Assembly: GCA_963751355.1 (NCBI GenBank) | Contig: CAVVVS010000141.1 | Coordinates: forward strand, 1 to 15,765 | Length of the DNA stretch: 15,765 bases | Origin: CAVVVS01 sp963751355 | GTDB taxonomy: Bacteria; Bacteroidota; Ignavibacteria; Ignavibacteriales; Ignavibacteriaceae | Direction: 5' to 3' | Part shown: positions 14,615-15,765 of the stretch, piece after piece | How positions within the stretch are numbered: position 1 is the first letter of the stretch | How the letters are laid out: the number at the start of each line of letters is the position of its first letter | The notes under the pieces: generated by a model | What the model saw: only the letters and a program-made list of their open reading frames with translations | What the model was told of the DNA's origin: nothing | The model's database searches: none | Program-made: the position numbers and the translations under genes

Positions 14615-15486
14615 TGGATAATGTTGAAGTTTTTCATCTTGCTAATGTCAGACTTCCAATGGAGAAGAACCGGTTGCTTTTAATTTTTGTAGGGCTAAAT
14701 CTATTTGTTACAGGAATAGACGTTGCTCTTGCACATTCCATAAACAGTTTTGTCCCGGTTTATGAATAGATCCCGATTTATTATTTCCCGATCGGTGCAA
14801 TGTCGTGTTTCATTATTGCATTTCAAACAACCCCCAAAAAAATATTTGCACTAATTCATATTACATTAATGTCTATCGGATTGATGGTGGGATTTTTAGG
14901 TACGGCGTTTCATATGAACGCAGTATTAAATCCTTTGGGACATTTAAGCTGGGCATGGCTGGTTTTTGGTTCACCTATATTAGCTCCGCTGGCTTTTTCC
15001 GGAATTTCTTTATTAGGTTTATATGCAATAACTGAAGAAGTTAAAGATTCACCGGGAGTTCTTGTAATCCAAGGCCTGGGTACATTTCATGCTCCAATCT
15101 CACGGGATAAGCATTTCTTATGGCTGGTGGGATTAGGTTTTGGGGCAAGTGCAATTACTTCCATAATTGATCATGCACAGTATGGATATAATCCATATAA
15201 ATTAATAGCAATTGTATTCGGTTTGTTTGCAACTTCAGTTGTATTAACTATTGCATTGTCTAATGAGTGGTCTAAAAAAGATGAGCTGGTATATTTCTGG
15301 ACAATGATTGCTGCGATAATTGTCGGAGTAATGGGATTTGGATTTCACCTTTCAGGTGATCTTGCAGGAACCGGTAAAATTAGTCTTGAGAGAATGCTGG
15401 TATTTGCACCTATTCTTGCACCTCTTTTATATGGAGATCTTGGAATGCTTGGGTTAATCGTTGTCGCACAACAAAAAAAACCGTAG
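14614..15486 (+). pseudogene. Eight-helix membrane partner of the cytochrome, interrupted by TAG
   Basis: The frame from the ATG at 14614 (GAGGAG at 14601-14606, 7 bases upstream; start overlaps the cytochrome stop) runs 290 codons to 15486, broken only by TAG at codon 52 (14767-14769). Both sides read as one protein, with a helix before (NRLLLIFVGLNLFVTGIDVA) and one after (IPIYYFPIGAMS). Eight helices form two repeats: GFLGTAFHM (93-101) and LVFGSPILAPL (116-126) recur as GVMGFGFHL (238-246) and LVFAPILAPL (262-271). H41, H100, H187 and H245 sit at equivalent places and could bind haem b. A restart at the ATG at 14800 would lose the first helix and lacks a good ribosome site. I do not know the family. 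A quinone-linked electron carrier is inferred from context. Confidence 0.7.
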
Positions 15487-15597
15487 ATTTATGTTGAAAT
15501 GAGTGCATTCAAAAATAGGGGTGGAAAGACAGTATAAACTAAACTGTTAAATCAATTTATTATCTATCCTGTCAAAAAATGATTCTTTCCACCTTCG
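15487..15597. other. Downstream region of the cytochrome operon with a long-loop inverted repeat
   Basis: GGTGGAAAGA (15520-15529) pairs perfectly with TCTTTCCACC (15584-15593) around a 54-base loop that itself contains ACAGT and ACTGT. No gene is seen. It may help end the operon transcript together with repeat copy C, which follows directly. Confidence 0.4.
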
Positions 15598-15662
15598 AAA
15601 AAGACTTCCTTATTTATGCAACCTCTTTTAATTGTTTCTGACAAAAATAAGTAAGACTTTTA
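15598..15662. repeat. Dispersed hairpin repeat, copy C
   Basis: The arms at 15598-15617 and 15643-15662 match those of copies A and B, with the same two internal mismatches. Similarity to copy B continues right, in ATCAAAAATTAATT and ACAGCCTGT, to about 15740. No gene is seen from here to the window end. Confidence 0.8.
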
Positions 15663-15765
15663 TCTGTACTTTCGGTTTCATAAAACATAACTTCTGCAGT
15701 CTTATCAAAAATTAATTGTTTGGTCTGACAGCCTGTCCGCTCTCCACATTCTCATACTGTCAGCC

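Overview
The window looks like a chromosomal segment of an AT-rich member of the Bacteroidota/Chlorobi lineage, most likely an Ignavibacteria-type bacterium. The main evidence is two secreted proteins that end in the type IX secretion (T9SS) sorting domain typical of that group (YPNPFNP near the start, KKFVLLK or KKLVFLK at the end). No rRNA, tRNA or CRISPR array was recognised.

Positions 1-5156 are a nest of mobile DNA. Two direct copies of an IS110-family (IS1111-group) element lie at about 1485-2848 and 3797-5156. The first has a one-base insertion in its recombinase; the second is intact. A complete IS4-family element (157-1478, 9-bp target duplications) sits exactly at the left junction of the first copy. 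Each IS110 copy follows a diverged copy of the same palindrome-bearing repeat. Each carries about 290 bp of right-end non-coding DNA with conserved hairpins and guide-like matches to its own junctions, as expected for a bridge RNA. A DUF6904-like gene lies between the copies, next to an integron attC-like site.

Positions 5157-10150 are an accessory region, mostly on the minus strand. It holds a T9SS-exported PepSY-like protein with an iteron-like palindrome cluster upstream, a DUF1062-like zinc-ribbon protein, a frameshifted YkuD-like gene, a hairpin-rich non-coding stretch, the N-terminal half of a second type of IS110 recombinase whose ribosome site is buried in a hairpin, and gene debris.

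Positions 10151-15765 are on the plus strand. A large T9SS-exported Asp-box beta-propeller protein has a GC-rich body between an AT-rich signal peptide and an AT-rich sorting domain. After a terminator comes a two-gene operon: a membrane-anchored octaheme cytochrome c of the hydroxylamine oxidoreductase (HAO)-like family, then an overlapping eight-helix membrane protein built as a twofold repeat with paired histidines and interrupted by an in-frame TAG codon. Three copies of one imperfect hairpin repeat (9966-10030, 13081-13145, 15598-15662) separate these transcription units.

The likely working unit is the octaheme cytochrome plus its membrane partner, plausibly exchanging electrons between nitrogen oxides or hydroxylamine and the quinone pool. 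The most novel material is the IS110 non-coding RNA candidate and the membrane partner. Three genes are broken by one-base changes, so either local decay or consensus errors must be considered.
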